Below are positions 22,735-33,009 of a stretch of DNA of 64,000 nt, one piece after another. Source of the stretch: Saccharina japonica (Eukaryota > Sar > Phaeophyceae > Laminariales > Laminariaceae); contig MEHQ01000919.1 in NCBI GenBank assembly GCA_008828725.1, forward strand, positions 124,001 through 188,000. Direction: 5' to 3'. Position numbers and translations under genes: made by a program. How positions within the stretch are numbered: position 1 is the stretch's first letter; the number at the start of each line of letters is the position of its first letter. The notes beneath the pieces were generated by a model. It searched no databases. It was not told where the DNA came from and saw only the letters and a program-made list of their open reading frames with translations.

Positions 22735-23539
22735 ACGTACACAGGTAGGTATAAGTGCTTCGCTGCGGTCGATCGTTAGTTCGCTCGTCGGTCGGGTACG
22801 TTTGCTCGATCGCCCATCGTTGGTTCAGCTCTACCCCATATATGCATACTACGCACACACTGCTAGATGCCGTACCAGGTACGTATACTGCTGCTGCTGT
22901 AGTATATCATACCAGGTACATTCATAATCTGACCCACTCCGCTACCTGGCGATTGTGGCGATTCCGTTTAATCAAAATATAATGCATGGAGCGAGTCAAT
23001 CCTTGACTCGTGCACGGGGTGTGTCCACTGGGCGGCGCGAGGGGGCCCGCGATACTGAGCCGCGGGAGACGGAGGCGGCAAACCCCCTTGTATGTATCAA
23101 AATATCGCACCTGTTGTGTATCATGATATGTATCCTGGGGAACGAACGATAGTGTTATTAATAGTACGTACTACTGCTGCTGTACGAGATGTACGGAAGA
23201 AAAGAAGCACAGCACGGCACCGCACCGTAGTAACGCACGGCAGGCCACGGCACCGCACGACACCGCGCGGCGCTGCGCTGCAATACGTACTGCTGTACGA
23301 ACGTACAACTGAACGTATAATACCCGCCTACCGCTGTATTGTACTGCAGTAGTACGTACAACTGACCGTGTAATACCCGCCCACCGCTGTATTGTACTGC
23401 AGCAGTACTGGTATGTTGTGGCATGTGGCAACGCGCCTACGACAGCAGTCAACACCGCAACAAATTGGACGGGGAAAAAGTACAGTCGACCTTTACTTGC
23501 AAATGCAAAGAGCTCCATGCTCTAGGACTACAAAGCTCT
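22735..23539. repeat. Simple and tandem repeats
   Basis: TACGTAC/CTGCTG-type patches. A ~50-bp block ACGTACAACTGAACGTATAA through CCGCTGTATTGTACTGCAG is tandemly duplicated (about 23303 and 23354). Two TACCAGGTA words occur at 22873 and 22910. Confidence 0.6.
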
Positions 23540-23660
23540 ATGTTCGAAAGAGAAAGCACAACAACACGGCTCACAGCATGGCGCTGGGCTCACAGCATGG
23601 CGCTGGGCTGCCTGCTGTGGGCGCGATTTGTGCCTTTTTCGTGATTGTGTGTGTGGTATT
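23540..23660 (+). repeat. Dispersed ~120-bp repeat, also at 61640
   Basis: GAAAGCACAACAACACGGCT, an internal duplication of CACAGCATGGCGCTGGGCT, then GCCTGCTGTGGGCGCGAT and CCTTTTTCGTGATTGTGTG. The same series without the internal duplication is at 61640-61750. Confidence 0.7.
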
Positions 23661-24344
23661 CGACCCGAACCAACGTAGTACTGAAGTTTGTACAAACCCT
23701 AGGAAAATTCTACGAACATTACTGGAGGATTGGAAGCCATCCTGAAAACAAACGCTACAGAATATCCATCAACGCCCTAGAGCAGCTGCCTCCTTTGGGG
23801 CCTGCGGACCGGAGAGACAGCAAAGCCAGCTTGTGCGGTCGACAGCCATTGGGTGGAACCCACGCTGAGAACCCCGTTGGTGGACAAATATACCTATCGT
23901 TCGAACCTTCATCTGTTTCGACCCATGGCCTGTGCGCAATTTCCGAACCCGTGTCGACATCACGAGTGCCTCGTGACGTACGTAGGAATTACTGTTGTTT
24001 TTCTCAAGTACTTCGATTTACTGTAGCGTTGGAAACCACCATGGGGAAAAACAGACGAGAATATACAGAAACGCCCATTCGGGTCAAGAGCATGCACCCT
24101 GAAGCGACCTTGCACGATCCTTTGCAATTGGCGGGCAACGACCTCGATCACGCCGCTAACCACTCAAGTTGGACGAGCTGTGGCTCGACGATGTGATCCC
24201 ACTTTAGCTATGATCGATGTGCTGTAGGAAATTTGAGAACGATTTGGCTTCTCGTACCGACTCTTGCACGAGCGATTGTTGCTCGCCAAGGTGCGGGTGA
24301 GACGCGTAGCTCAAGGCGCAGGGCTCCGTTGAAGCCGAATGTTG
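23661..24344. other. Unassigned stretch with a long open frame
   Basis: A plus-strand frame of about 180 codons (23645-24196) is open, and parts of the minus strand are open too. No motif is recognised, so I do not call a gene. Confidence 0.35.
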
Positions 24345-24352
24345 GCCCAGAC

Positions 24353-25149
24353 CAATGATGTCGGATTACGGCCGGGAATGCTTATCCTTACGCGTTTTTC
24401 GGCAAAATGAGATTTTTGCGTGCTTAGGGCAATTACGGGAAAAACAGGGGACGTTTGAGAAGCATCCCCGCTAGGAAAAAAACGCACGTCCAACATTGTG
24501 TAGACCTTTTTTCTTTTTTTTTTCTCCGCAATATATGTGAATTTATAACCTACTTCCTCCAACTCACACGAAAGTAAAGTCGATTATGTTTACACAAGCC
24601 CTTAGGCGTGTCCGATGCTGTGGCGATGATTGTTTTCAAAAATTTTTGTCATTTTTTAGTTGAAACCATATATATATATATTGCGCAGCCTCCTGCATGG
24701 GCCAGTGGCCGAAAAAAAGCAGTCGGCCCAAAAAAGGCCGTATTTAGCCCTTTTTCAGGAAACAGAACAGAAAATTGTAAACATGAAAAATGGCTAAAAA
24801 AGGCTGAAAATCGATAAATTTACGTTTTGTTTCCGCTTCATCACTGATATACGATACCTACGCCTCGTCCGAAAGCATGTCATCATGTTTCCGGCTACGT
24901 TTAAAGTGAAAACAGGCAAAACTAGTCAAAACTCGGCCGACCACTGCCGTCCTCGCAGTAGGTCGCAGGATCACAGCGCGAGCTCAACTAGTGGCTGCTG
25001 GGAAGCAAAAACGCGGACGTTTCCTAGAGATTTCTACGATTTTTGTTCATAGGGGACTGGGGGCGTAGCGTAATTTCGCCGGCCCAGTCCATTACTTACC
25101 GCCAAAACGGCTCGCCGTAAGGTCGTAATTACGTAATCCGACATCATTG
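24353..25149. mobile_element. hAT-like MITE, 797 bp
   Basis: Perfect 18-bp termini CAATGATGTCGGATTACG (24353-24370; inverse at 25132-25149) are flanked by a perfect 8-bp duplication GCCCAGAC (24345-24352 and 25150-25157). CAATG fits the hAT start YARNG. The interior is AT-rich with no coding sequence or dyad array. It is the plainest member of the 8-bp-duplication group. Confidence 0.9.
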
Positions 25150-25157
25150 GCCCAGAC

Positions 25158-25701
25158 TGCTTGTAAGTGTGTCGGCGATTGATTCGCGCTGCGCGCGGGA
25201 TACGCGCGGTATGCGTGTCATGTTTACGCGCGGTACGCGTGTCAGGTTTTATGGGGGGACATGCCGTGGATTGGAGCCTCTTTGGACCAGGGGTCAGAGA
25301 GACAAGTTTGGAGTTTCCGACATAGAGAACCCTAGGTTGACACCTAGGGAATATTTATGATTGTTGTTTCTCTTCGTATGATATAATAGTATACGAGCAT
25401 AGTACCGGTAGTAGTGTTCGATGTATGAGTACGTTTATTTCGGTACTGTAAAAAAACATACATACCAGGTATGGCGATATATTACTGCTGCTGTTGCTGT
25501 TGTTGGTCATAGAGTACATAGACTACTTTATGCTGATACACATAGGTCCCAGTACCACAGAAGCACATGCAGCAGTACCAGGGTATGTACCAGTATCGTA
25601 TGATCTGTGGCATCTACGTCGTACACCAGTGTGACACTGATGTTTGTTGTTGCTGTTCATGCCATACGAGCATAGTACCGGTAGTAGTATTCTATGCGTG
25701 T

Positions 25702-25702
<1 letters not shown>
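25158..25702. other. Unassigned stretch
   Basis: Short repeat of GCGCGGTACGCGTGTCA-type near 25203-25246 and CTGCTGTTGCTG patches. The block GTTTATTTCGGTACTG through CTGCTGCTG (25430-25495) has a relative at 27130-27185 on the other side of the LINE fragment. Confidence 0.45.

Positions 25703-25748
<46 letters not shown>
25703..25748. repeat. (GTT)n microsatellite, LINE tail
   Basis: About 15 uninterrupted GTT repeats directly next to the LINE 3' end, read as (AAC)n on the element's strand. Confidence 0.9.
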
Positions 25749-26396
25749 CTTCACATTAAAAACCGTGCCGGTCTCTCTATCCAGTACCTCCATCTGTCCG
25801 TAGTAATCCAACACTTGACACGGTCGATTCCCGTGGTCACAGGCTAACTTACCCAAAAAAAGGTATACTGAAATAAAAGTGGAACCCGAAGGGTCCGCAA
25901 AGCGATCAAAGCCAGTCAAAAACAGATAGTCTGGAGCCCTCCGCTCCCTTCTACACGCTATGTGAAGGTAAAAATAAAAATGGAAAAGTCAACATCACCA
26001 ATCGGGGGTACACGCCCCCTGATTCTATCTTGGTGCCCCTATAATGCCGGGGTGTTCCGTGCCGGGTTCACGCCGGTCAGGCAAACAAATCGAGTCCTCC
26101 ACCCCGATTATAAACGCAGACATGATACGGGGGAAGGGAACTATGGTCCCGTGTGACTGATGTACCCCCGGCCTGCGAGCAGTGTAACTGCAAAAGGTCA
26201 AAAGCAACGAAGGGAAAAAGACGAAGACACAGACAAAGAGACAAGTCAAAAGTACAAGCAAACACTCACACAGACAAGACCGCAGAGACAACACATTGAC
26301 ACGTCATCCCGAGGGGGTGGTGCAATGGTGCGGCGGTGGGGGGGAGGGGAAAAAAGAACAAAACAAACAAACAAACAAACAAACAGTCCAGGACAG

Positions 26397-27113
26397 TCAA
26401 TCCGGCACATATCGCGCCACTCGGTCCGCCATTTCTCGCTTGTTTCCTTCCCTCGCCGATTCGCCCTTCTTCCGCACCCCTCCCGTCCCGTTGGTTCTTG
26501 GTGTCTCTTTATTGTTGCTGCGCTCTTTTTCTCGCTTGGTCGCTCGTTTCCGGCTAGCCTCCTCTTCGTCCTTGTGCCAGGAGGTCATAAACCTCTCAGC
26601 TCCCTGCAGCACTCCCTTGTACCACTGCCTTCCTCCCTTCACCTTCGCTGCTTCCGCCCAAACTGAATTCGGGACTCCGAAGACACGTCTCTGGTCGTCC
26701 GTAGAGCCGTGCGTAGCTCCGAACGCTTTGAAGTCGTCCTTCAGGCACGTCTGCCAGTTCCGCTCCGGGCACCCCGCGCCCGGGTCCTTCCCCCCCACCA
26801 GCTCCCCGAACATCAGTCGTTTCGGGAGTCGCCCGTCTGGCTGCCTTGCCACGGCCCCCGCGAACAGTAGGCGCCGTTGCCGGACAGTGGCTTCCACGCT
26901 CTGGCACCCGACCCTCTTCAGGGCCTGGGCGTAGGACAGCTGCCGGTAGGTGCCTTGCTTGCGCTGGTACCCAATAACTCGCAGCAGCAGCCGGTGGTGT
27001 ATCGTCCGCAGCAGTCGGTAGTGGTCGCGACGTGGGGCCCATGTCATGTTTCCGTTCAGCAGTGCCTCCATCGCCTCCGCTTGAAGCAGGCGGGCCTTGA
27101 GTCGAATGCATGA
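26397..27113 (-). pseudogene. LINE ORF2 C-terminal domain, partial
   Basis: About 239 residues on the minus strand are in one open frame. They show the post-RT region of LINE ORF2 proteins: RLLQAEAMEALLNGNMTWAP, RTIHHRLLLRVIGYQRKQG, then VEATVRQRRLLFAGAVARQP, RLPKRLMFGELVGG and a WHK/Lys-Glu-rich end. Endonuclease and reverse transcriptase domains are absent because the insert is 5' truncated near 27113; the codons continuing to 27230 are unrelated flank. Not expected to be functional. The open frame suggests a fairly recent insertion. Confidence 0.8.
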
Positions 27114-27498
27114 TATAAATACGGGTGCGCTTATTTCGGTATACTCTAAATAAGTACCTACTAGGTATGTGAATCTGCTGCTGTATGTGTACATATTATG
27201 TTGTTGCTGCTGCTGTTCGTCATCGTACACCTGCCACCCGGAGTGTTCTTTATCCAGCAGTACGTACTATCGATATGTTTCGGCACCAACACAAACGAAC
27301 GTACTCTACCGTTGAAGTATACCCCTTAGCATTACACTCAATAATGTGCGGCCTCGGCTTACATATTTACTACTAGGGAATGAGGTCCTCCCGCCCCCAC
27401 GGCGGTAGGGCCATTGAAGCAAGTAGTAAAGGAGATGATAGAGGCTCAAATTAAAAATAACAGGAATACAATTGGAAACAAATTGACGACAAAGATTC
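27114..27498. other. Short stretch with a conserved GC motif
   Basis: Contains GAGGTCCTCCCGCCCCCACG then GCGGTAGGGCCA (27381-27412). Almost the same 31-mer is at 56100-56131. The sequence after the motif differs, so it marks a short shared element end or a SINE-like head. Confidence 0.5.
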
Positions 27499-28255
27499 CA
27501 CAGATGGTCCGAGTACCTTGAAGTAAAGTGAGGAGTATCGGAGAAAAAATACTTCACGTACTTCGTGTACTCGGGGTATTTCGGGGTTCGATACTCCGGG
27601 ATACTGCTCGTGCTCGGAGTATTTCGGGTATGAACACTCTCGATACTGCTTGTACTCCCGAGTATTTTGGGGTCCGATACTGCGCATACTCCTTGTACTC
27701 CGAGTATTTGGGGCTTCAGTACTGCTCATACTCCAAGTACTCCGAGTATTCAGGCCGCCAGTACTCTAATACTCTAAGTACTCGGAGTACGAAATGTACT
27801 CGATACTCGGAGTATACTCGGAGTGTGAAGTACGGTAGGAGCATATTTGCATAATTTGAAAGACTCGGCTGTCATTCCTTCCAGGTTCTGGGAGCATGTG
27901 ACGGGCGTTTATAGCACTTTAAAATACACAGATGCTCCCATTACCTCGGAGTAATATTAGAGTATTTTCGAGAAAAAATACTTCAGGTACTTTGTGCACT
28001 CGCAGTATTTCGGTGTCCAATACTCTCGATACTCGGAGTACTCCGAGTAATTTAGATATGTTTACTCCGAGTACTGCTTGTACTCGAGTATAAGTACTGC
28101 TCATGCTCCCAGTACTCGGAGTATTTGGGCCTTCAGTACTGTTCATACCTAAAGTACTCCGAGTATTTACGCTACCAGTACTCTAAAACTCTCAGTACTC
28201 GGAGTACGAAAAATACTCGATACTCGGAGTATCGATTATACTCGGAGCACCTGTG
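27499..28255. mobile_element. GAGTACTC-array element, two-unit copy
   Basis: It starts CACAGATGGTCCGAGTA and ends with the inverse of CACAGGTGCTCCGAGTA. It consists of two ~340-bp units of CGGAGTACTCGAGTAT-type dyads with a spacer (27850-27925). The whole is the inverted counterpart of about 37550-38296, spacer included. The flanking 8-mers (AAAGATTC, GTTCTTAA) do not match, so the duplication is lost or the ends are rearranged. Confidence 0.75.
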
Positions 28256-28682
28256 GTTCTTAACAGGAGTACAAATGGCACACCTGCGAGGAGGCAATGC
28301 TGATCACGATGGATCAGCTGCCTCTACCTCCGAGGCGCGCAAGCGCCAACACTACGCTCGTCCGGGACATGTGTCCTTCGATGAACGGAGCCACAAACTT
28401 ACCACTTTAGCGGTGGAAAGCTTTGGGCGTCTCGGGGTAGAGGGCAGCCCTTTCATCGACCAGCTGGCTGCTAGTGTTGTGGGGGGGAGGGATGGTGGGT
28501 CGATGGCTAGGAGAGGGGTGGTGAAAGAACGACTATTGCAAATCGTCTCGGTGACCACACAGGTCGCCATCTCCAGGAGGGTTTCACGCTTCAAACTTCA
28601 GCTCAGGGGCCGCCAGGAAGCGAGGAGGAGCAGGGGGGGGGGGATGACAGACCCACACCGATGGCGTGGGGATGGAGCTTAG
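28256..28682 (+). pseudogene. LINE ORF2 extreme C-terminus, partial
   Basis: The plus frame reads HVSFDERSHKLTTLAVESFG, RLGVEGSPFIDQLAASVVGG, ERLLQIVSVTTQVAISRRVS, RFKLQLRGRQEAR and a stop at 28680. The pattern of a typical LINE end (L..LAVE.FG..G...F, then a basic ALQR-like helix) is recognisable, and it is a different lineage from 26397-27113. It is truncated by the adjoining array element at 28255. The region after the stop is interrupted at 28697, and a LINE-type 3' tail appears at 31290. Confidence 0.55.
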
Positions 28683-29570
28683 ATGCGGCTTAGGACTTAA
28701 AACAATCTTTTCGTCAAATTGAGTCTCTAGCTTTTGATTGAGTCTCACGTATAATACGAATACGTTAAATAAGCGTGTTATCATAAAAAATGAAACCCAT
28801 TGCTTAGTCCCAACAAGGGAATCGGAGTCACTTTTTTTAACGCATTTCATTCATTATTATTGTTGTTCTTGACAGTCGGAATATCGACTACAACAGGTAT
28901 CGGTACGAACAACGAACAACATAATATGAGCGGTATATTATACGCAAAAGTTACTTGTATCATATTAGACGTCTTGTGTTTCCTGTTTGTGTATTTCTTT
29001 TATTGCCCTATTATTTCTTTAACATACGTGCGACATACGTCGTATCGTATATCATACGTAATAATAATGAGTGGTGGTAAGTAGTGCCTATGAGGCAAAC
29101 ATAACGACCTTCGGCGGGATGTCTCCGGAGTCCACACACACGGCAGCAGCACCGCTGCCTGTTTACGGCACACCTCCTACTGGCTCAAGCTGCGCGCCGC
29201 GTCTTGTCTCATGGAACAAACAAAATATATCTGGTAAATAATAACATAGTGCAAAACGCAAATCGGATGGCGAATACCTGGTATCTGTGGTAGTACATAC
29301 CCACGTACACTTTAGGTATGATACTATATATACTGTTGCACTACACTGCACTTTAGTTCATTATGGGCTGGTAAATCGTGCCGAGCATGGCGGACAAACG
29401 ACACGAAGAGACCTTCATGGTTCTTTTCTTTGTCCTCATCTATAAAACATGTGGCATTAGATAGTACAGTGGGCTATTAAGAAACGTCAAGATGTGGTCG
29501 AGGCTGAATTTCTTATTTAATTTCTAAGGTTTTATGTTTCTCGGCCAACTTGTTTCAATATTCGTGCAAT

Positions 29571-29618
29571 CTGCGACTGCTACTGCTACTACTGCTACTG
29601 CTGCTACTGCTGCTACTG

Positions 29619-29666
<48 letters not shown>

Positions 29667-29778
29667 CTGCTGCTACTGCTGCTACTGCTGCTACTGCTGC
29701 TACTGCTGCTACTGCTGCTGCTACTGCTGCTGCTCATCTTGCTGCCTGCTACTGCTGCTACTTGCTACTGCTGCTGCT

Positions 29779-29811
<33 letters not shown>

Positions 29812-30105
29812 CTGCTGCTACTGCTACTGTTGCTGTTATTGTTACTGCTACTGCTACTGCTACTGCTACTGCTACTGCTACTGCTACTGCTACTGCTACT
29901 GCTACTGCTACTGCTACTGCTGCTACTGCTACTGTTACTGCTACTGCTACTGCTACTGCTACTGCTACTGCTACTGCTACTGCTACTGTTACTGCTACTG
30001 CTACTGCTACTGCTACTGCTACTGCTACTGCTACTGCTACTGCTACTGCTACTGCTACTGCTACTGCTACTGCTACTGCTACTGCTACTACTACTACTAC
30101 TACTA

Positions 30106-30151
<46 letters not shown>

Positions 30152-30152
30152 G

Positions 30153-30221
<69 letters not shown>

Positions 30222-30228
30222 ACTACTA
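29571..30228. repeat. CTG/CTA compound microsatellite, ~650 bp
   Basis: CTGCTACTG-type repeats grade into a long pure CTGCTA hexamer run (about 29840-30090) and then pure CTA (30085-30222) with two single-base breaks. Homopolymeric open frames (polyLeu, polyTyr, Cys-Tyr) exist in all frames and are artefacts of the repeat. Confidence 0.95.
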
Positions 30229-30234
30229 TACGAT

Positions 30235-30350
30235 GATGCTTCCTTTGTTTCCGTGATTTTCTGCTTGCGGGAGTGTTATATGAGTTATCAACGTTTGAGC
30301 TCATGCTGTACATTGTCGGCTGGCAAATATGATAATGATACTAATCGCGA
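30235..30350 (+). repeat. Non-LTR 3'-tail repeat, copy inside the inverted-arm unit
   Basis: TTTCCGTGATTTTCTGCTT, TGAGTTATCAACG, AGCTCATGCTGTACATTGTC, GGCAAATATGATAATGATAC. Related copies are at 31310-31415, 56190-56280 and 57540-57660. Confidence 0.7.
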
Positions 30351-30662
30351 GTAGCTTTTTTTTTCAATGCTCGCATTAATCGTGAACAGCTGAACCCTTT
30401 TAATCGAAACCATAACAGAGCGTTTGTTTCGATAAATCTGATAGACGGGTAATGCGTTGACTGATGAACAACGGGCTGCGAATGTTCAGAATAATCTGCA
30501 GACAAAATAGAATGATGTGAAGATTATATTTTGAAGAATTGAAATGACCTTTTAACTTAGTTTTCAGTGAGCCCAAGGAATCTTCCAGCCCTCAATAAGA
30601 GCATTACGATTTTTATAATATGAATACAGACTTACACCTGAACAATAATCCCTCCGGTTAGA

Positions 30663-30778
30663 GGAAGGTGGCTCGGGAGGGTCGGGAAGGGTGGTGGGCT
30701 GTGACCCGGGGCGTTGACTTGGAAGGTGGCTCGGGAGGGTCGGGAAGGGTGGTGGGCTGTGACCCGGGGCGTTGACTT
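30663..30778 (+). repeat. Perfect 58-bp tandem duplication
   Basis: The unit from GGAAGGTGGCTCGGGAGGG to GGGGCGTTGACTT is present twice without any difference (30663 and 30721). Confidence 0.95.
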
Positions 30779-31195
30779 CTGGGGCGGTGGGGACCAAGAG
30801 GTGGGCGAGAGGAGACCAAGACGCCGAGCCCAACTGGGATGCAGTCTTTACCATCTTAATCCGCGTACACTACTGTTTCTAGTGCAGAAGGAATATGACA
30901 TACCTCGTACAGTAGACAGTATACGATGATACGCGCGTTAAACCATGTTTCCACGTACGTACGTATGATGTTTGCATACAGGTACTATACATACTGCTGT
31001 ATGTAATCGATGTTCCGATTGTCAAGAACAACAATAATTAATGAAATGCGTTAAAAAAAGTGTCTCCGATTCCCTTGTTGGGACTAAGCAATGGGGTTTA
31101 ATATTTTATGATAACACGCTTATTTGACGTATTCGTATTATACGTGAGACTCAATCAAAAGCTAGAGACTCAATTTGACGAAAAGGTTGTTTTAA

Positions 31196-31420
31196 GTATT
31201 GAACGTAAAGAGTGCATATTGGGAAGAAGGAGGGAGCAAGGACAACAAATGGAGTATTGTGAATAAATCTTGGCGGCAAGCAGACATAGAAGGGTGTTAG
31301 ACTGTACGCATAGGTTTCCTTGGTTTCCGTGGTCTTCTGCGTTTGGGAATTTTATGAGTGATCAACGCTGAAGATCATGCTGCACATTATCGGATGGCAA
31401 AGTTAATAATAATGGTTAAG
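31196..31420 (+). repeat. Non-LTR retrotransposon 3' tail
   Basis: Ends GTTAGACTGTACGCATAGG, TTTCCGTGGTCTTCTGCG, GATCAACGCTGAAGATCATG and GGATGGCAAAGTTAATAATAATGG-type sequence. The same block ends a segment at 57540-57660. The (AATAAT)-like end is typical of LINE tails. It may be the 3' UTR of the LINE fragment ending at 28682, split off by the inverted-arm unit. Confidence 0.6.
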
Positions 31421-32366
31421 GAAATAGAAACGAGGGGGATTGACTCCGAATCAATGTGGGTTGTTTGATGGAAAACATATTTATAACACTCGTAGATGTG
31501 GCCCGGGGGGGACAGGGGGTGGGCTGGCTGTTCGTGACAGCACGTTGTTTGTTGTTGTCGGTTGTCTCGCGGTCATAGCGAAAGGGCCTTGAAAAATCCC
31601 TCGCGAGACTGTGGCTGTGCTGATGGTCGAGATAATTTGACTCGTGCATGCATGCATACCAAGTTTTTGGCCGAGTTTTTCGTGAAAACTATAATAGGGC
31701 ACAAATACTGCATACTCTGCGTACGTATATACAACAGGCACATTGTATGTACGTACAATGAAATAAAATTCAAGCGAAGAAGTCCCACAGCACCGCACAG
31801 CAGAGGATTGCGCAAAGCGAAAAACCACAAGGCGGTACGTTGCTGTTCCGTGAACGAACAAGACAGATTGGAAACATATACTCGTACACATACATTTTGA
31901 AGACATACGCAACAAGACTAAATTAGGGTTATTGATATACGTACGTGCGTGCACAGACAGCATGATTACGGCATGCTGCAGGCTTCGCGAGAATGCCACC
32001 TGAGCATGTCACCCGGGTATGGCTCTGAACGTGATGTGTCGTCGAAGAGCTATGGTGTCCCGCGGTACCGTCTAGCCTGGTATGATACCTGGTATCCTGG
32101 GTATCACCTTATTGCGCCGCATTTGCCTATTTCTTGCGTCGCAGAGTGATCGAGATTTGCTTTAAAAAACAAAACCAGCAAATACAGCCACCGCCAACAC
32201 CAGCAGCGACATGTTTCTGCTTGTGCTGGTGCTCAGCTGGTGGTGTGGTAATGGTGGCGGTGCTTGACTTGAGGATAGTTGTTGGTGATCTCTGGTACCT
32301 GCTCGTACCTGGTACCTGGTATGGGGTGGAATACGTATGCTTGTTTTCCCGAGGACCGCCCGTGGT
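31421..32366. other. Unassigned stretch
   Basis: A few TACCTGGTA words (32086, 32306, 32313) and TACGTACGT patches. No gene recognised. Confidence 0.4.
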
Positions 32367-32370
32367 ACCT

Positions 32371-32898
32371 GGCAAGTAGGCCATGCGACATGACCAAGCT
32401 TCGCGAACTCGGGACGGCTTTGAACACGAGCAGAGGTAGGAGGAGGGGGCGTTATCTAGAGGCCTTCAGAGACCCCGTCCGTTTCTAGAGCAGTGGTGCT
32501 TTCGTCGCGTACGGTGACAGAAGGCGACGTACGTATCATACGATACGAGCACGACCAGAGCGAGGATGAACAATACAATCTCAGCAAAGGTTAAAAGTAG
32601 TAACCGCCCTGCTGCAATACCCGTACGCAGAGCAGCCGCGAATCGCTGTGGCCACGACGACAAGCACGGCGCACGTACGAGCTGTACTACAGTGTGCCAG
32701 CCTGCGACGTAAGAAGACGGTGCCGGGCATGCCGGCGTAGGGAGAAGCGTGCGTTTGAAACGTGTGTGGGACAAAAAAAATGTTTATTTTTGTTTGCATT
32801 TGCTCCACTCTGAGTTGCTATGATAAATTGGGCATCAAATATCACTTGATTAAAGTATTGTTTTTGTGGGCATCAGACGAACTATAAATAATAGATAG
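32371..32898. repeat. 530-bp dispersed repeat, copy 1
   Basis: It runs from AAGTAGGCCATGCGACATGA to TAAATAATAGATAGAT. A direct copy at 58380-58905 is roughly 90% identical, with small indels that shift every frame. The ATAGATAGAT end is microsatellite-like, so it may be a SINE-type or truncated retroelement, but I see no clear Pol III boxes. Confidence 0.8.
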
Positions 32899-33009
32899 AT
32901 TACTAGCAGTACGACCACGGCTCCGCCCGTGGCGCTAGCACTGCGCTTCCCATAGTAGTATGTACGTATTATAGTACCTGGTATGCTAGTGAAGAACTCG
33001 TTTGTATGC
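32899..33009. other. Short linker
   Basis: One TACCTGGTA word at 32975; nothing else seen. Confidence 0.4.

Larger units (their letters stand above)
25703..27113 (-). mobile_element. 5'-truncated LINE-type retrotransposon
   Basis: Read on the minus strand, an ORF2 C-terminal coding region starts abruptly near 27113 and stops at 26397. A long 3' region follows, and the unit ends TTTTTAATGTGAAGAC plus a (CAA)n tail of about 15 repeats (25703-25748 on the plus strand as GTTGTT). The same 3' terminus, TTTAATGTGAAGACA, is found at 58992. Abrupt 5' truncation with a microsatellite tail is typical of non-LTR insertion. Confidence 0.7.
28697..31195. mobile_element. 2.5-kb unit with ~190-bp inverted arms
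   Basis: The left arm (28697-28895) starts ACTTAAAACAATCTTTTCGT. The right arm (31010-31195) is its reverse complement with roughly 90% identity, running through the CATTGCTTAGTCCCAACAAG region to the outer ends. No clear target duplication is visible, so this is either a MULE-like or foldback transposon or an inverted duplication. The interior is non-coding and includes the large microsatellite. Confidence 0.7.

Noticed and set aside
29534..30354. Several long open frames encoding poly-Leu, poly-Cys-Tyr, poly-Ser or poly-Thr
   Set aside because: They are translations of the CTG/CTA microsatellite, open in all frames, with no conserved flanks.
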